From positions 22,670-86,669 of the forward strand of contig JAUWHR010000037.1 in assembly GCA_030605795.1 (NCBI GenBank): a stretch of 64,000 bases of DNA, given 5' to 3'. Origin of the DNA: Anaerolineae bacterium. Its GTDB lineage: Bacteria; Chloroflexota; Anaerolineae; Anaerolineales; E44-bin32. Within the stretch, counting starts at the first letter, position 1, and every line of letters begins with the position of its first letter. Positions 9,822-18,184 of the stretch are shown in pieces. The notes beneath the pieces were generated by a model. It worked only from the letters and a program-made list of their open reading frames with translations. It was not told the DNA's origin and ran no database searches. A program made the position numbers and the translations under genes.

Positions 9822-11330
9822 TCATTGCTCTGGGCTAGCCCATGCGCGGCAACGTTTGACCGCCCGCTTCCATTGGTCATACAGGGATCGTCGTTGATCT
9901 TCGGAGATTTGCGGTGTGAATTCTCGATCTTGTCGCCAAAGACTTGAAAGCGCTTCTAAGGAAGGCCATAACCCAACTGCCAGACCGGCAAAGAAGGCGG
10001 TACCAAGGGCGGTGGTCTCATTGATAACTGGTCTTTGGACAGGAACACCGAGGATGTCGGCTTGAATCTGCATTAACAAATCGTTGCGTGCCGCGCCCCC
10101 ATCAACACGTAACGATTCAAGGGGCAAGTCGTAATCTATATGCATCGCCTCAATCACATCTAGGGTTTGATAGGCAATGGCTTCTAGCGTGGCCCGCGCC
10201 AGGTGTCCACTTGAGGAGCCGCGTGTCAGGCCAAGGATTGTGCCCCGAGCGTAGGGGTCCCAGTAAGGGGCCCCTAAACCGACAAAAGCCGGCACAAAAT
10301 ATACTCCCCCGTTGTCAGGGACGGATGCGGCAAGCGATTCGATTTCCTGCGATTGGGAAATTAAGCCTAGCTCATCCCGGAGCCATTGAACCGCTGCTCC
10401 AGCGATGAAAATACTCCCCTCGAGACAGTAGGTCAGGGAATTTTGCGCCCCTAGATCCCAACCAATCGTAGTTAGAAGGCCGGAGGTGGACGTCACCGCT
10501 TTATCGCTAGTATTGAGAAGGAGAAAGCATCCCGTTCCGTAGGTGTTCTTCGCCATTCCAGGGTGATAACAAGCTTGGCCGAATGTGGCAGCCTGCTGGT
10601 CGCCGGCGATGCCGGCTAGTGGAATGGGAGCGCCAAGCAAGTGTGGCTCGATTTCACCGTATATGGCAGAAGAGGGGTGGACTTCAGGCAGAAGGGAGGA
10701 GGGGATGCCCAGATGCTCCAAGATTTCATCGTCCCATGCCTGGGTATGAATGTTGTAGAGCAAGGTACGTGAGGCATTTGATGGATCTGTTATATGAAGA
10801 CGACCGCCAGATAAGCGCCAGAGCAAGAAGGTATCGACTGTGCCGAAGGCCAGCTTTCCTCGATCAGCAAGACTGCGGACTCCGGGAATATTTTCAATGA
10901 GCCAAGCGATTTTCGTGCCCGAGAAATAAGCATCAGTTACTAATCCGGTCTTCTCTCGGATGACTTGGTCGAACCCTTCGGCTTTCAAACGCTCGCACAT
11001 TGGCGCAGTACGACGACATTGCCAGACAATGGCGTTGTGGATAGGCTCTCCAGTTTCTCGGTCCCAAATAATTGTTGTTTCACGCTGATTGGTAACGCCA
11101 ATGGCGGCGATTCGTTCGGGTTTTAGCCGCGATTGAGAAAGTGCTGCTCGCGCGGTTTCAAGTTGTGATGACCAAATTGCCTCCGGATCGTGTTCTACCC
11201 AGCCTGGTTGGGGATATATCTGAGGGAACTCTCGTTGAGCCTGGGCGATAATTTCCCCGCGATGATTGAAAATAATCGCCCGCGAGGATGTCGTACCTTG
11301 ATCCAGGGCCAGGATATGATCTTTGGTCAT
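9822..11330 (-). CDS. glpK: Glycerol kinase
   Basis: 502 residues, the normal length. It has the FGGY-kinase N-terminus [16 protein letters not shown], the substrate and conformational segment [27 protein letters not shown] (broken here at recognisable GlpK positions), [13 protein letters not shown], and the C-terminal [14 protein letters not shown]. It phosphorylates glycerol to glycerol-3-phosphate, the substrate of GlpABC encoded directly downstream. No glycerol facilitator (glpF) and no GlpR/GlpP-type regulator are visible next to it. The ~125-bp region between its start and the fmt stop should contain the operon promoter, but I see no strong -35/-10 pair there. Confidence 0.96.
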   Translation of the reverse strand: MTKDHILALDQGTTSSRAIIFNHRGEIIAQAQREFPQIYPQPGWVEHDPEAIWSSQLETARAALSQSRLKPERIAAIGVTNQRETTIIWDRETGEPIHNAIVWQCRRTAPMCERLKAEGFDQVIREKTGLVTDAYFSGTKIAWLIENIPGVRSLADRGKLAFGTVDTFLLWRLSGGRLHITDPSNASRTLLYNIHTQAWDDEILEHLGIPSSLLPEVHPSSAIYGEIEPHLLGAPIPLAGIAGDQQAATFGQACYHPGMAKNTYGTGCFLLLNTSDKAVTSTSGLLTTIGWDLGAQNSLTYCLEGSIFIAGAAVQWLRDELGLISQSQEIESLAASVPDNGGVYFVPAFVGLGAPYWDPYARGTILGLTRGSSSGHLARATLEAIAYQTLDVIEAMHIDYDLPLESLRVDGGAARNDLLMQIQADILGVPVQRPVINETTALGTAFFAGLAVGLWPSLEALSSLWRQDREFTPQISEDQRRSLYDQWKRAVKRCRAWASPEQ

Positions 11331-11455
11331 AAGAATTCCTTGATTGAAAAAATTAGGATAACTAGAATCCTCGATATTGCTCGCCTACAAATTCTGCTGT
11401 TTGAAGTTAGTATCTTAATCGGGTACTCGTTAGCAAGATCACTCCAGTCATTGAC

Positions 11456-12394
11456 TTAGGTGTCCTGCACCTCAGTTCCAAGATATGCGTTAAGGAAATG
11501 CTTGGCGCCACGTGCAAACGCGTCGCCAGGCATTTGTTTACTTCCTGCAGGTTGAACGATATCCAGCACCAACATACCCGATCCTGTTGCTACAGCCGGA
11601 GAACCATCCACCTCGGTGACATGTCCGTGCATGCCGCCGTTTCCCTGTACTGCGTGCGCCTTTCGGATGACAAGACGGCGTTTACCCCAGATGAGAAAGG
11701 AGCCGGGCCATGGTTCATATGCGCGGACCTGAAGGGCCAGCCGCTTGGCGGGAAGTGAGAAGTCTAATCTCCCATCAGACTTTTTAAGCATCGGAGCGTG
11801 GGTAGCTTGTGTATCATCCTGGGGAATTGGTTGAAGAGTTCCCTGAATATATCGGGGAATTATTTCCGACAATAACTCCGCTCCGAGAACTGCCAACCTG
11901 GCAGTGAGGTCCCCACCGGTCTCATCCGGATGAATAGTTATGCTTCGCTGAGATAGGATCGGACCGGTGTCAAGACCAGGATCCATCTTCATAATCGTGA
12001 CGCCAGTTTCGGCATCACCTTGTCGAATAGCAGCCTGGATAGGTGCCGCGCCCCGCCAATGAGGTAGCAGAGAAGCATGAACATTAAGACAGCCCCACTC
12101 TGGAAGGTCTAGCACCGCCGGTGGCAGGATCTGACCATAGGCGGCCACCACAATTATGCTTGGTTTCCAGACGAGGAGCTGATCGATGGCGTCTGGGTCT
12201 TTGAGCCGGTACGGTTGAGCGATTGGAAACCCTCGTTCGAGGCTCCAAGATTTGACTGCTGATTGACGTAGAGCTCGGCCTCTTCCTGCCGGGCGATCAG
12301 GTTGGGTCACTACGCCGACAATAGGGTAAGACCCAGCCAGAGCTTCAAGGCTGGGGATAGCGAACTCGGGTGAGCCCATGAATACAACGCGCAT
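11456..12394 (-). CDS. fmt: Methionyl-tRNA formyltransferase
   Basis: 312 residues, a standard length. The N-terminus MRVVFMGSPEFAIPSLEAL, the active-site region NVHASLLPHWRGAAPIQAAI (Asn-His) and MKMDPGLDTGPIL are diagnostic of Fmt. The enzyme formylates initiator Met-tRNA using 10-formyl-tetrahydrofolate. The usual partner def (peptide deformylase) is not adjacent. It is transcribed in the same direction as glpK, ending 125 bases before it. Confidence 0.95.
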   Translation of the reverse strand: MRVVFMGSPEFAIPSLEALAGSYPIVGVVTQPDRPAGRGRALRQSAVKSWSLERGFPIAQPYRLKDPDAIDQLLVWKPSIIVVAAYGQILPPAVLDLPEWGCLNVHASLLPHWRGAAPIQAAIRQGDAETGVTIMKMDPGLDTGPILSQRSITIHPDETGGDLTARLAVLGAELLSEIIPRYIQGTLQPIPQDDTQATHAPMLKKSDGRLDFSLPAKRLALQVRAYEPWPGSFLIWGKRRLVIRKAHAVQGNGGMHGHVTEVDGSPAVATGSGMLVLDIVQPAGSKQMPGDAFARGAKHFLNAYLGTEVQDT

Positions 12395-12588
12395 GGATTA
12401 ATCGTATCATGATTGAACCCAAGCGAAAAATGATATTCTTTTATTTTCGTTGAATCAGACACATTATGATTGTACTTGCATGATCTCGACGGACGAGTAA
12501 AATTGTTAGTCAATGAGGCAACCCATGGGCCTCGAAATATTTATTAAATAGTATCCGGCTAGTTAAACTCATCTGGAAGGAGAGAGAC

Positions 12589-12918
12589 ATGAATGAGCAA
12601 CCGCAAATTACCAGTGACGATAAGCTATGGGCTTTGTTGGCTTATGTTCTAACACCACTTGTACCAATAATCATATTGTTGATTGAGGAAAAAAAGGATC
12701 GACCCTTTATACGGGCACATAATGCGCAAGCACTAGTATGGGGTCTGTTTAATGTAGTAGGAGGAACCATACTTAGCACTGCTCTATTTTTCTGCTTCGG
12801 TGCACCCTCCCTGATCATATGGGCAATCGGCATATTTTGGGGCATCAAGGCATACCAGGGGGAATATGTAACCATTCCTGTGATTACGGATTTTGTAAAA
12901 AACCAGGGCTGGGTTTGA
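12589..12918 (+). CDS. DUF4870-type small membrane protein
   Basis: 109 residues with an N-terminal SDDKLWALLAYVLTPLVPIIILL helix and two further membrane segments (VVGGTILSTALFFCF; SLIIWAIGIFWGI). The polar motif FIRAHNAQAL between the first two helices is characteristic of DUF4870/Tic20-like proteins. Function unknown. A good Shine-Dalgarno (GGAAGGAGAG) lies just before the ATG. The gene appears monocistronic: a strong intrinsic terminator follows its stop at 12938. The 194 bases upstream, back to fmt, are AT-rich with no gene and no convincing promoter. Confidence 0.85.
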   Translation: MNEQPQITSDDKLWALLAYVLTPLVPIIILLIEEKKDRPFIRAHNAQALVWGLFNVVGGTILSTALFFCFGAPSLIIWAIGIFWGIKAYQGEYVTIPVITDFVKNQGWV

Positions 12919-12937
12919 ACCGCTAAATAATCTTTGG

Positions 12938-12966
12938 AGGGCCCGCAAAACGCGGGCCCTTTTTTT
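12938..12966 (+). terminator. Intrinsic terminator after the DUF4870 gene
   Basis: Perfect GC-rich stem AGGGCCCGC / GCGGGCCCT with a short AAAAC loop, followed by a run of T residues. It separates the DUF4870 gene from recJ. Confidence 0.93.
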
Positions 12967-12992
12967 ACAATCTTATGACATAGGAGGTGGCT

Positions 12993-14708
12993 TTGGAGAA
13001 ACGCTGGAAACTAACCCCGCCACTCCCTCCTGAAATTCAGAATTCGCTGGCCGATTATCGACCAGTCGAGCGAGTGATTCTGTTCAATCGCGGCATGGAG
13101 ACCAAACACCAGGCGGACGCTTATTTCGCGTTGGAGGATTTAAAGGATTACGATCCCTTCCTCATGTCAGGGATGGATCAGGCGGTTGAGAGGCTGCTGA
13201 AAGCTGTCCGATCGAGGGAAAAAATCGTGATATACGGCGACTACGATGCAGACGGCGTCACCGCGACAGCACTGCTTGTCGAGGTGCTGCGCAGGATTGG
13301 AGCATCTGTCGAACATTACATCCCCAATCGCTTTGACGAAGGTTATGGCCTGAACCACGATGCCCTAACCAAGATTCGGGAGCGGGGTGGGGAGCTCGTC
13401 ATAACCGTCGATTGTGGTGTGCGGGCGGTTGACGAGATTGAACATGCAGTGAGCCTGGGCCTTGAAGTGATTGTCACTGATCATCATCAACCTGGGTTGC
13501 ATTTACCTCGTGCATTTGCAGTGATCAATCCTTCACAAAAAGGGGATTCCTACCCGTTTAAGGGCTTAGCTGGGGTTGGTGTAGCGTATAAGCTGGCTCA
13601 GGCCTTATTGAGGCGCCTTGGGGAACGGGAGCCAATCGAGAGCCTTGATCTGGTGGCCATCGGCACAGTGGCTGATATTGTCCCTCTTTATGGTGAGAAT
13701 CGACAGCTTGTAAGGATGGGTCTTGAACAACTTAATCATACACAACGTCCGGGATTACGAGCGATCATAGAGACCATCGGATACGAATTTGGACATCTGA
13801 ACACAACGACAATTGGATTTGGTATCGGTCCTCGGCTGAACGCAGCCGGCAGGATCGATTCCGCAGAAAGAGCCTTCAACCTACTGATGGCGATTGAGGA
13901 AATGGAGGCAAAGCGTCTTGCAAACCAGCTAGAGGAGATAAATCGCCAACGGCAGCGTATCACTCGAGAGATGGTCGAAGAGGCGCGTATGCATGGGGTC
14001 GGTAAAGGCCCGCCGCCAATACTAATTATTGCTATTGATCCAGATTTTAACCAAGGTGTGATTGGATTGACCGCCTCGCGTTTGGTGGATGAGTTCTATC
14101 GACCATCGATTGTTGCTTCTTATGGAGATCAAGTAACAATAGGTTCAGCGCGTAGCATCTCTGAGTTTCACATTACCGAGGCTCTCGATGAATGCGACGA
14201 CTTGCTGGAGCGCTATGGCGGGCATTCAGCAGCGGCTGGCTTCTCTGTCCGAAACGAGAAGCTGGACGAATTTATCCAGCAAATAAACAAGGTAGCAGCT
14301 AAGAAACTATCGGGAATAGAGCTCCGACCAACCTTAACTGTTGACACGATAGTACGATTTTCGGATCTAGATTGGTCCCTACTTGAATTTATTGAGAGAA
14401 TGGAGCCCTGCGGATGTGGTAATCCATTGCCGGTATTTGCAGTGCAGGATGTGGAGGTGGTGAGTAAACGGTCTGTTGGTGCTGAAGGACGCCATCTCAA
14501 GTTGACAATGAGGGATGAGCGGAAGGTATTCGATGCTATTGCATTCCGTCAGGGTCATCTCTATAAGAATCTTCCGCAACGTGTTGACCTGGCATTTCGC
14601 CTCGAGCGAAACGATTATATGGGTATATCCAGCCTGCAGCTAAACGTTCTGGATGTGCGCTCAGCTGGCTCATTGGGTGATCTCAATTTAACGATCCAGG
14701 GACCTTAA
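12993..14708 (+). CDS. recJ: Single-stranded-DNA-specific exonuclease RecJ
   Basis: About 571 residues. DHH-family nuclease motifs are intact: YGDYDADGVTATALL (motif I), VTVDCGVRAV (II), VTDHHQPG (III), IGTVADIVPL (IV), and the DHHA1 motif GGHSAAAGFS. A C-terminal OB-type domain follows. It degrades 5'-ended single-stranded DNA in recombination and mismatch repair. Start choice: TTG at 12993 sits five bases after AGGAGG (12982-12987), whereas the in-frame GTG at 12987 overlaps that ribosome-binding site, so TTG is preferred. It converges with the glycosyltransferase, with stops four bases apart. Confidence 0.95.
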   Translation: MEKRWKLTPPLPPEIQNSLADYRPVERVILFNRGMETKHQADAYFALEDLKDYDPFLMSGMDQAVERLLKAVRSREKIVIYGDYDADGVTATALLVEVLRRIGASVEHYIPNRFDEGYGLNHDALTKIRERGGELVITVDCGVRAVDEIEHAVSLGLEVIVTDHHQPGLHLPRAFAVINPSQKGDSYPFKGLAGVGVAYKLAQALLRRLGEREPIESLDLVAIGTVADIVPLYGENRQLVRMGLEQLNHTQRPGLRAIIETIGYEFGHLNTTTIGFGIGPRLNAAGRIDSAERAFNLLMAIEEMEAKRLANQLEEINRQRQRITREMVEEARMHGVGKGPPPILIIAIDPDFNQGVIGLTASRLVDEFYRPSIVASYGDQVTIGSARSISEFHITEALDECDDLLERYGGHSAAAGFSVRNEKLDEFIQQINKVAAKKLSGIELRPTLTVDTIVRFSDLDWSLLEFIERMEPCGCGNPLPVFAVQDVEVVSKRSVGAEGRHLKLTMRDERKVFDAIAFRQGHLYKNLPQRVDLAFRLERNDYMGISSLQLNVLDVRSAGSLGDLNLTIQGP

Positions 14709-14712
14709 TCTC

Positions 14713-15399
14713 TCAATCGACAAACCGATATTTGAGCAGGGTCCAGGCGGCCATAAATGCATCGCCAAGCCCAATCTTCTTACCTTCGGAATATTCTCGA
14801 GGGTTGAAGGAGATCGGTACTTCAAAGATGCGTATACGGCGTTTTAACAACTTGGCGGTTACCTCGGGTTCGAAGTCAAAGCGACGGGCGCGTAGAGGTA
14901 TGGATTTTATGACTTCACTCTTAAAAAGTTTATAGCCCGTCTCCATATCGGAGAGGATGCTGTTGTAAAGTATGTTGGTCATCAATGTGAGTAGTTTATT
15001 GGCGACCATGTGCCAGAACATCGTTGACCTGCGTGGTGCTCCCAAAAATCGTGAGCCGTAAACTACATCGGCAATACCTTCCTCGATTGGTCTCAGCAGA
15101 TTCGAGTAATCGCGCGGGTCGTATTCAAGGTCGGCGTCTTGGATGAGAATCAATTCGCAACGTGCGGCCTGGATACCGGTACGGACGGCGGCACCTTTGC
15201 CCTGATTATGCTGGTGAAGGATCAGACGCATGATTGGATAGTTGGGCGCAATTTCCTGTAGCAACTCACGCGTTCCGTCGGTCGAGCCATCGTCAACAAT
15301 GATGATCTCATCCACTAAACCTACTGCTTCAACCCTACGGAGGATTTCTTCAATCGTCGCTCGTTCGTTGTAGACAGGCGTCACAATGGAAAGTTTCAT
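14713..15399 (-). CDS. Family 2 glycosyltransferase (polyprenyl/dolichol-phosphate sugar synthase-like)
   Basis: About 228 residues from MKLSIVTPVYNE; an in-frame ATG at 15453 would add 18 poorly conserved residues. The GT-A fold is seen as SIVTPVYNERATIEEIL at the N-terminus, the nucleotide-binding IIIVDDGSTDGT, and the metal-binding acidic motif LIQDADLEYDP. The length and the conserved VYGSRFLG and DMETGYKLF segments fit the DPM1-like subgroup that transfers a sugar to a polyprenyl phosphate. There are no C-terminal membrane helices. The lipid or glycan target cannot be read from context. Confidence 0.88.
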   Translation of the reverse strand: MKLSIVTPVYNERATIEEILRRVEAVGLVDEIIIVDDGSTDGTRELLQEIAPNYPIMRLILHQHNQGKGAAVRTGIQAARCELILIQDADLEYDPRDYSNLLRPIEEGIADVVYGSRFLGAPRRSTMFWHMVANKLLTLMTNILYNSILSDMETGYKLFKSEVIKSIPLRARRFDFEPEVTAKLLKRRIRIFEVPISFNPREYSEGKKIGLGDAFMAAWTLLKYRFVD

Positions 15400-15546
15400 A
15401 GAGGGGATTGTACCCAGCAAGTGCGATTGGGACAAATAAGTATTTGCCCGCAACTGAGGCCGTGTATATAATCCATTTGTAAGAACTCTGATAGCTATTA
15501 TGTCGCAGTTATCAATAAAGGGCTATGTAGTTTCTGGAGGCGTAGG

Positions 15547-16896
15547 ATGTCCTTACCGCGAAGCTCTATGAGATCAGCCCATCCTGAGCCGATCCCCACA
15601 ACCTCAAGTCTGCGATTCATCCCTCCCCCAATAAGCCGAATGGAGGATACCGGTTTATCGCAATTATGGTTACAGGACTTGGCGCTCAAGATCCTTTATT
15701 TCCGTGGTAACCTGACCGGCTTTAACGTCGCTGAGGCAATGGCGCTACCTTTCGCTGGGTTAGTGGATCATGTCCTTGAAGCGTTGAAGCGTGAGAAGTT
15801 CGTCGAGGTTAAAACCCAGGTAGGTTTTGGTGAGGGGTCGTATCAGTACGCTATAACTGGGGCAGGCATCGCCCGTGCGCGTGAGGCACTCGAGCGCAGT
15901 CAATATGCCGGACCAGCGCCTGTACCTCTTTCTGTCTATAACGACTCAATCCTTCGCCAGAGTCGTGGTCGTCCTACTGTACATGCTCGTTCGATGCGAC
16001 AAGCTCTATCTGATCTCGTCCTTTCTGAAAGGACATTCAACCAGATTGGTCCAGCGGTTAATTCTGGTACCTCAATCTTTCTATATGGGCCGCCCGGTAA
16101 TGGTAAGACCTCAATCGCCCGTGCGATTGGAAGCATCCTCCTTAAGGAGGACATGTTCATTCCGTACGCCATCGATATCGACGGGCAAGTTGTGAAGCTG
16201 TACGACTCAGTGGACCATGTACTTTCTCCTGAGGATGATGTCACCGAATCCGGCACTGGCACTATGAAGACGGGCGCCAAGCGTGATCCTCGTTGGGTCA
16301 AAATCCGGCGACCGTTCGTCGTGGTGGGTGGAGAGCTGACAATGGCTGGATTGGACCTTGTATTCGACGACGTCAACAAGTTCTACGAGGCGCCGTTCCA
16401 AGTGAAAGCCAATGGAGGTGTGTTATTAATCGATGACTTTGGGCGTCAGCAAGTGCGGCCACGCGACTTGTTAAACCGTTGGATTGTGCCACTCGAAAAC
16501 CGTATCGATTACCTAACACTACATACCGGTCGGAAGGTTGAGCTGCCATTCGATGTTCTGGTGGTCTTCTCCACTAACCTTCCACCCCGCGATCTGGTGG
16601 ATGAGGCTTTTCTCCGCCGCCTTCGTCATAAGATCGAAATTGGCGATCCATCCTATGAATCGTACCGCAAGATTTTTAAGCTTGTCGCTGATGATAAGGG
16701 GATAGCTTACTCAGATAAGGGATTGGCGTATTTATTGCAGGAATGGTATATCAAACGTAACCGAAAACTGCGAGCCTCGCATCCACGTGATATCTGTGAC
16801 CAGATCCTAGACATCTCACGTTATATGAACGTCGAACCTGAAATGAATAAGGATCTGTTAGATCGAGCAGCTGAGGCATACTTCGTCGAACTATAG
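15547..16896 (+). CDS. AAA+ ATPase with N-terminal winged-helix-like region
   Basis: 449 residues. The first ~110 residues (LQDLALKILYFRGNLTGFNVAEAM...) resemble a small helical or winged-helix domain. A complete AAA+ module follows: Walker A GPPGNGKTS (about residue 181), Walker B GVLLIDDFG, sensor-1 STNLPP, and an arginine-finger-like RRLRHKI. The order and spacing are MoxR/RuvB-like, but a long insertion lies between Walker A and Walker B. Start: GGAGG lies just upstream of the ATG; two later ATGs (15571, 15640) are possible. No substrate or partner protein is evident. The glycerophosphodiesterase starts within 20 bases of its stop. Confidence 0.85.
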   Translation: MSLPRSSMRSAHPEPIPTTSSLRFIPPPISRMEDTGLSQLWLQDLALKILYFRGNLTGFNVAEAMALPFAGLVDHVLEALKREKFVEVKTQVGFGEGSYQYAITGAGIARAREALERSQYAGPAPVPLSVYNDSILRQSRGRPTVHARSMRQALSDLVLSERTFNQIGPAVNSGTSIFLYGPPGNGKTSIARAIGSILLKEDMFIPYAIDIDGQVVKLYDSVDHVLSPEDDVTESGTGTMKTGAKRDPRWVKIRRPFVVVGGELTMAGLDLVFDDVNKFYEAPFQVKANGGVLLIDDFGRQQVRPRDLLNRWIVPLENRIDYLTLHTGRKVELPFDVLVVFSTNLPPRDLVDEAFLRRLRHKIEIGDPSYESYRKIFKLVADDKGIAYSDKGLAYLLQEWYIKRNRKLRASHPRDICDQILDISRYMNVEPEMNKDLLDRAAEAYFVEL

Positions 16897-16913
16897 TCAT
16901 GGAAGCAACTTCA

Positions 16914-17687
16914 ATGTGGAATAAAAGCGTCCCGTTGGTGATTGCTCACCGCGGGGCGTCCTTTCATGCACCAGAGAATACAATCGCGGCCTTCCGTATG
17001 GCTGCCGAGCTGGGGGCCGATGCTGTGGAAATGGATGCTAAGCTGACCATTGATGGTCAGGTAGTTGTGCACCACGATCTGATACTAGATCGCACGACTA
17101 CCGGAACAGGGCCTCTTTCAGCCCGAACACTAGAAGAGCTTCAACGTCTAGATGCGGGGTCACATTTCGACCTGAGCTACGCTGGGGAGCACATCCCCAC
17201 TTTACGGGAGGTTTTCAGATCTGTCGCCGATCGGTTGTTGATCAATATTGAATTGTCGAATTACGCCAGTCCTTTTAATACTCTGCCTGAGGCAGTCGTC
17301 AAACTGGTTCAAGAGTTTGGTCTCGAGAAACGGGTGTTGCTGTCCTCGTTTAATCCGGTAGGGTTGAGAAGGGTGCGAAAACTGACAACGAGGATACCGA
17401 TCGGTCTGCTTGTCAGAGCCAAGGAGCCTGGATGGTTGCGCGCGTTCTTTAGTTGGTTGACTCCCAACTACGAAGCTTTCCACCCCTCAATGGCACTGGT
17501 TAGCGAAGAGATAATCGAAGGTCAACATCGGAAAGGCCGTTGGGTCAATGTTTGGACGGTCAATGAGCTGGAATATATCAAAAGGGTGGTTTATTGGGGT
17601 GTGGATGGGGTGATCACAGACGCTCCTGATTTGGCTCGAGAGGTGGTGCGCGAAATTTATCCCGAAAACGGAGAAGGAGACGCTTGA
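16914..17687 (+). CDS. Glycerophosphodiester phosphodiesterase
   Basis: About 257 residues. The GDPD catalytic N-terminus IAHRGASFHAPENTIAAF contains the HR and the E-N-T motif. DAVEMDAKLTIDGQVVVHHD supplies the metal-binding glutamate, aspartate and second histidine, and the C-terminal VNVWTVNE and GVDGVITDAPD are also family-typical. It hydrolyses glycerophosphodiesters to glycerol-3-phosphate and an alcohol; the product would feed GlpABC (inference from the nearby cluster). There is no signal peptide, so it is cytoplasmic. ATG 16914 has GGAAG eight bases upstream; an ATG at 16899 lacks one. Its stop overlaps the next start (TTGA). Confidence 0.93.
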   Translation: MWNKSVPLVIAHRGASFHAPENTIAAFRMAAELGADAVEMDAKLTIDGQVVVHHDLILDRTTTGTGPLSARTLEELQRLDAGSHFDLSYAGEHIPTLREVFRSVADRLLINIELSNYASPFNTLPEAVVKLVQEFGLEKRVLLSSFNPVGLRRVRKLTTRIPIGLLVRAKEPGWLRAFFSWLTPNYEAFHPSMALVSEEIIEGQHRKGRWVNVWTVNELEYIKRVVYWGVDGVITDAPDLAREVVREIYPENGEGDA

Positions 17688-17878
17688 CTAAGGTTACATG
17701 GACGATCGATGAACTAATTTGCGTATGCATCGCCCGACAAGTGCAAGATGGTGAAGCAGTAGCTCAGGGATTAGCAACACCGTTGGTGGCCGATGGCTAT
17801 CTCCTAGCGTGGCATACCCCCGCTCCAAATTTGTACTTCGCTCTCGAATCTAGGCCAATCCGATTTAAACTCTGGTAG
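17684..17878 (+). pseudogene. N-terminal remnant of a CoA-transferase beta subunit (GctB-like)
   Basis: 64 codons from a TTG that overlaps the preceding stop (TTGA) and has a GGAGAAGGAGA ribosome-binding site. TWTIDELICVCIARQVQDGE followed by GLATPLVADGYL and HTPAPNLYFALES matches, in order, the first ~55 residues of GctB-type CoA-transferase subunits as I remember them (TxDELMAV-AAR...DG...G-G-P-LAA-LA-THAPN-L-YE-G). The frame then stops. The usual ~110-130-residue middle of the protein is missing, while the C-terminal part follows immediately in another frame (17880-18128). I interpret the pair as an internally deleted pseudogene. The intact start region means a short peptide may still be made. 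Confidence 0.65.
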
Positions 17879-17879
17879 G

Positions 17880-18128
17880 ATGCGAATAACTCATCTGCAT
17901 CCCGGAGTGAGCTTTGAGCGGGTGCAGGCGAAGACGGGTTTCGACTTAGATGTTTCCTCACGATTATCGACTACTAAACCACCGTCGAAGGAGGAGGTAC
18001 GTCTTCTGCGAGAGGTCATTGATCCATTGGATATTCGGCAGTTGGAATTGTTAAGTGGGTCGAAACGGCGCAGGTTTTTTAGGGCTGATTTAGAACAGAA
18101 AATTGCGCATAGCCATAATAGAGTTTAG
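17880..18128 (+). pseudogene. C-terminal remnant of the same CoA-transferase beta subunit
   Basis: 82 codons in a different frame from the upstream fragment, beginning one base after its stop. THLHPGVSFERVQAKTGFDL, then KPPSKEEVRLLREVIDPLDIR, matches the conserved C-terminus of GctB-like subunits (LHPGV-VE-V-A-TGF-L...PPT-EEL-LLRE-IDP-GIR). Together the two fragments give both ends of the family but no middle. The last nine codons (KIAHSHNRV) are supplied by a copy of a repeat also seen at 23280 and 36795, so the 3' end was altered too. Confidence 0.6.
18102..18120 (+). repeat. Solo end of the ATTGCGCATAGCC repeat family
   Basis: Nineteen bases identical to the left end of the 73-bp element at 23280-23352. 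No matching right end is found within ~100 bases, so this is a solo or degraded copy. It lies over the last codons of the CoA-transferase remnant. Confidence 0.6.
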
Positions 18129-18148
18129 GTTTGCTACGCCTATAGCTC

Positions 18149-18177
18149 TTGTGACGACCCATCGTCAAAGGTATACT
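18149..18177 (+). promoter_or_regulatory. Sigma-70-type promoter for the GH3 gene (probably leaderless)
   Basis: TTGTGA (18149-18154) and TATACT (18172-18177) are separated by 17 bases. The expected start point (~18184) falls essentially on the ATG at 18185, and no Shine-Dalgarno precedes that ATG, which fits a leaderless mRNA. Confidence 0.45.
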
Positions 18178-18184
18178 ATCCATT

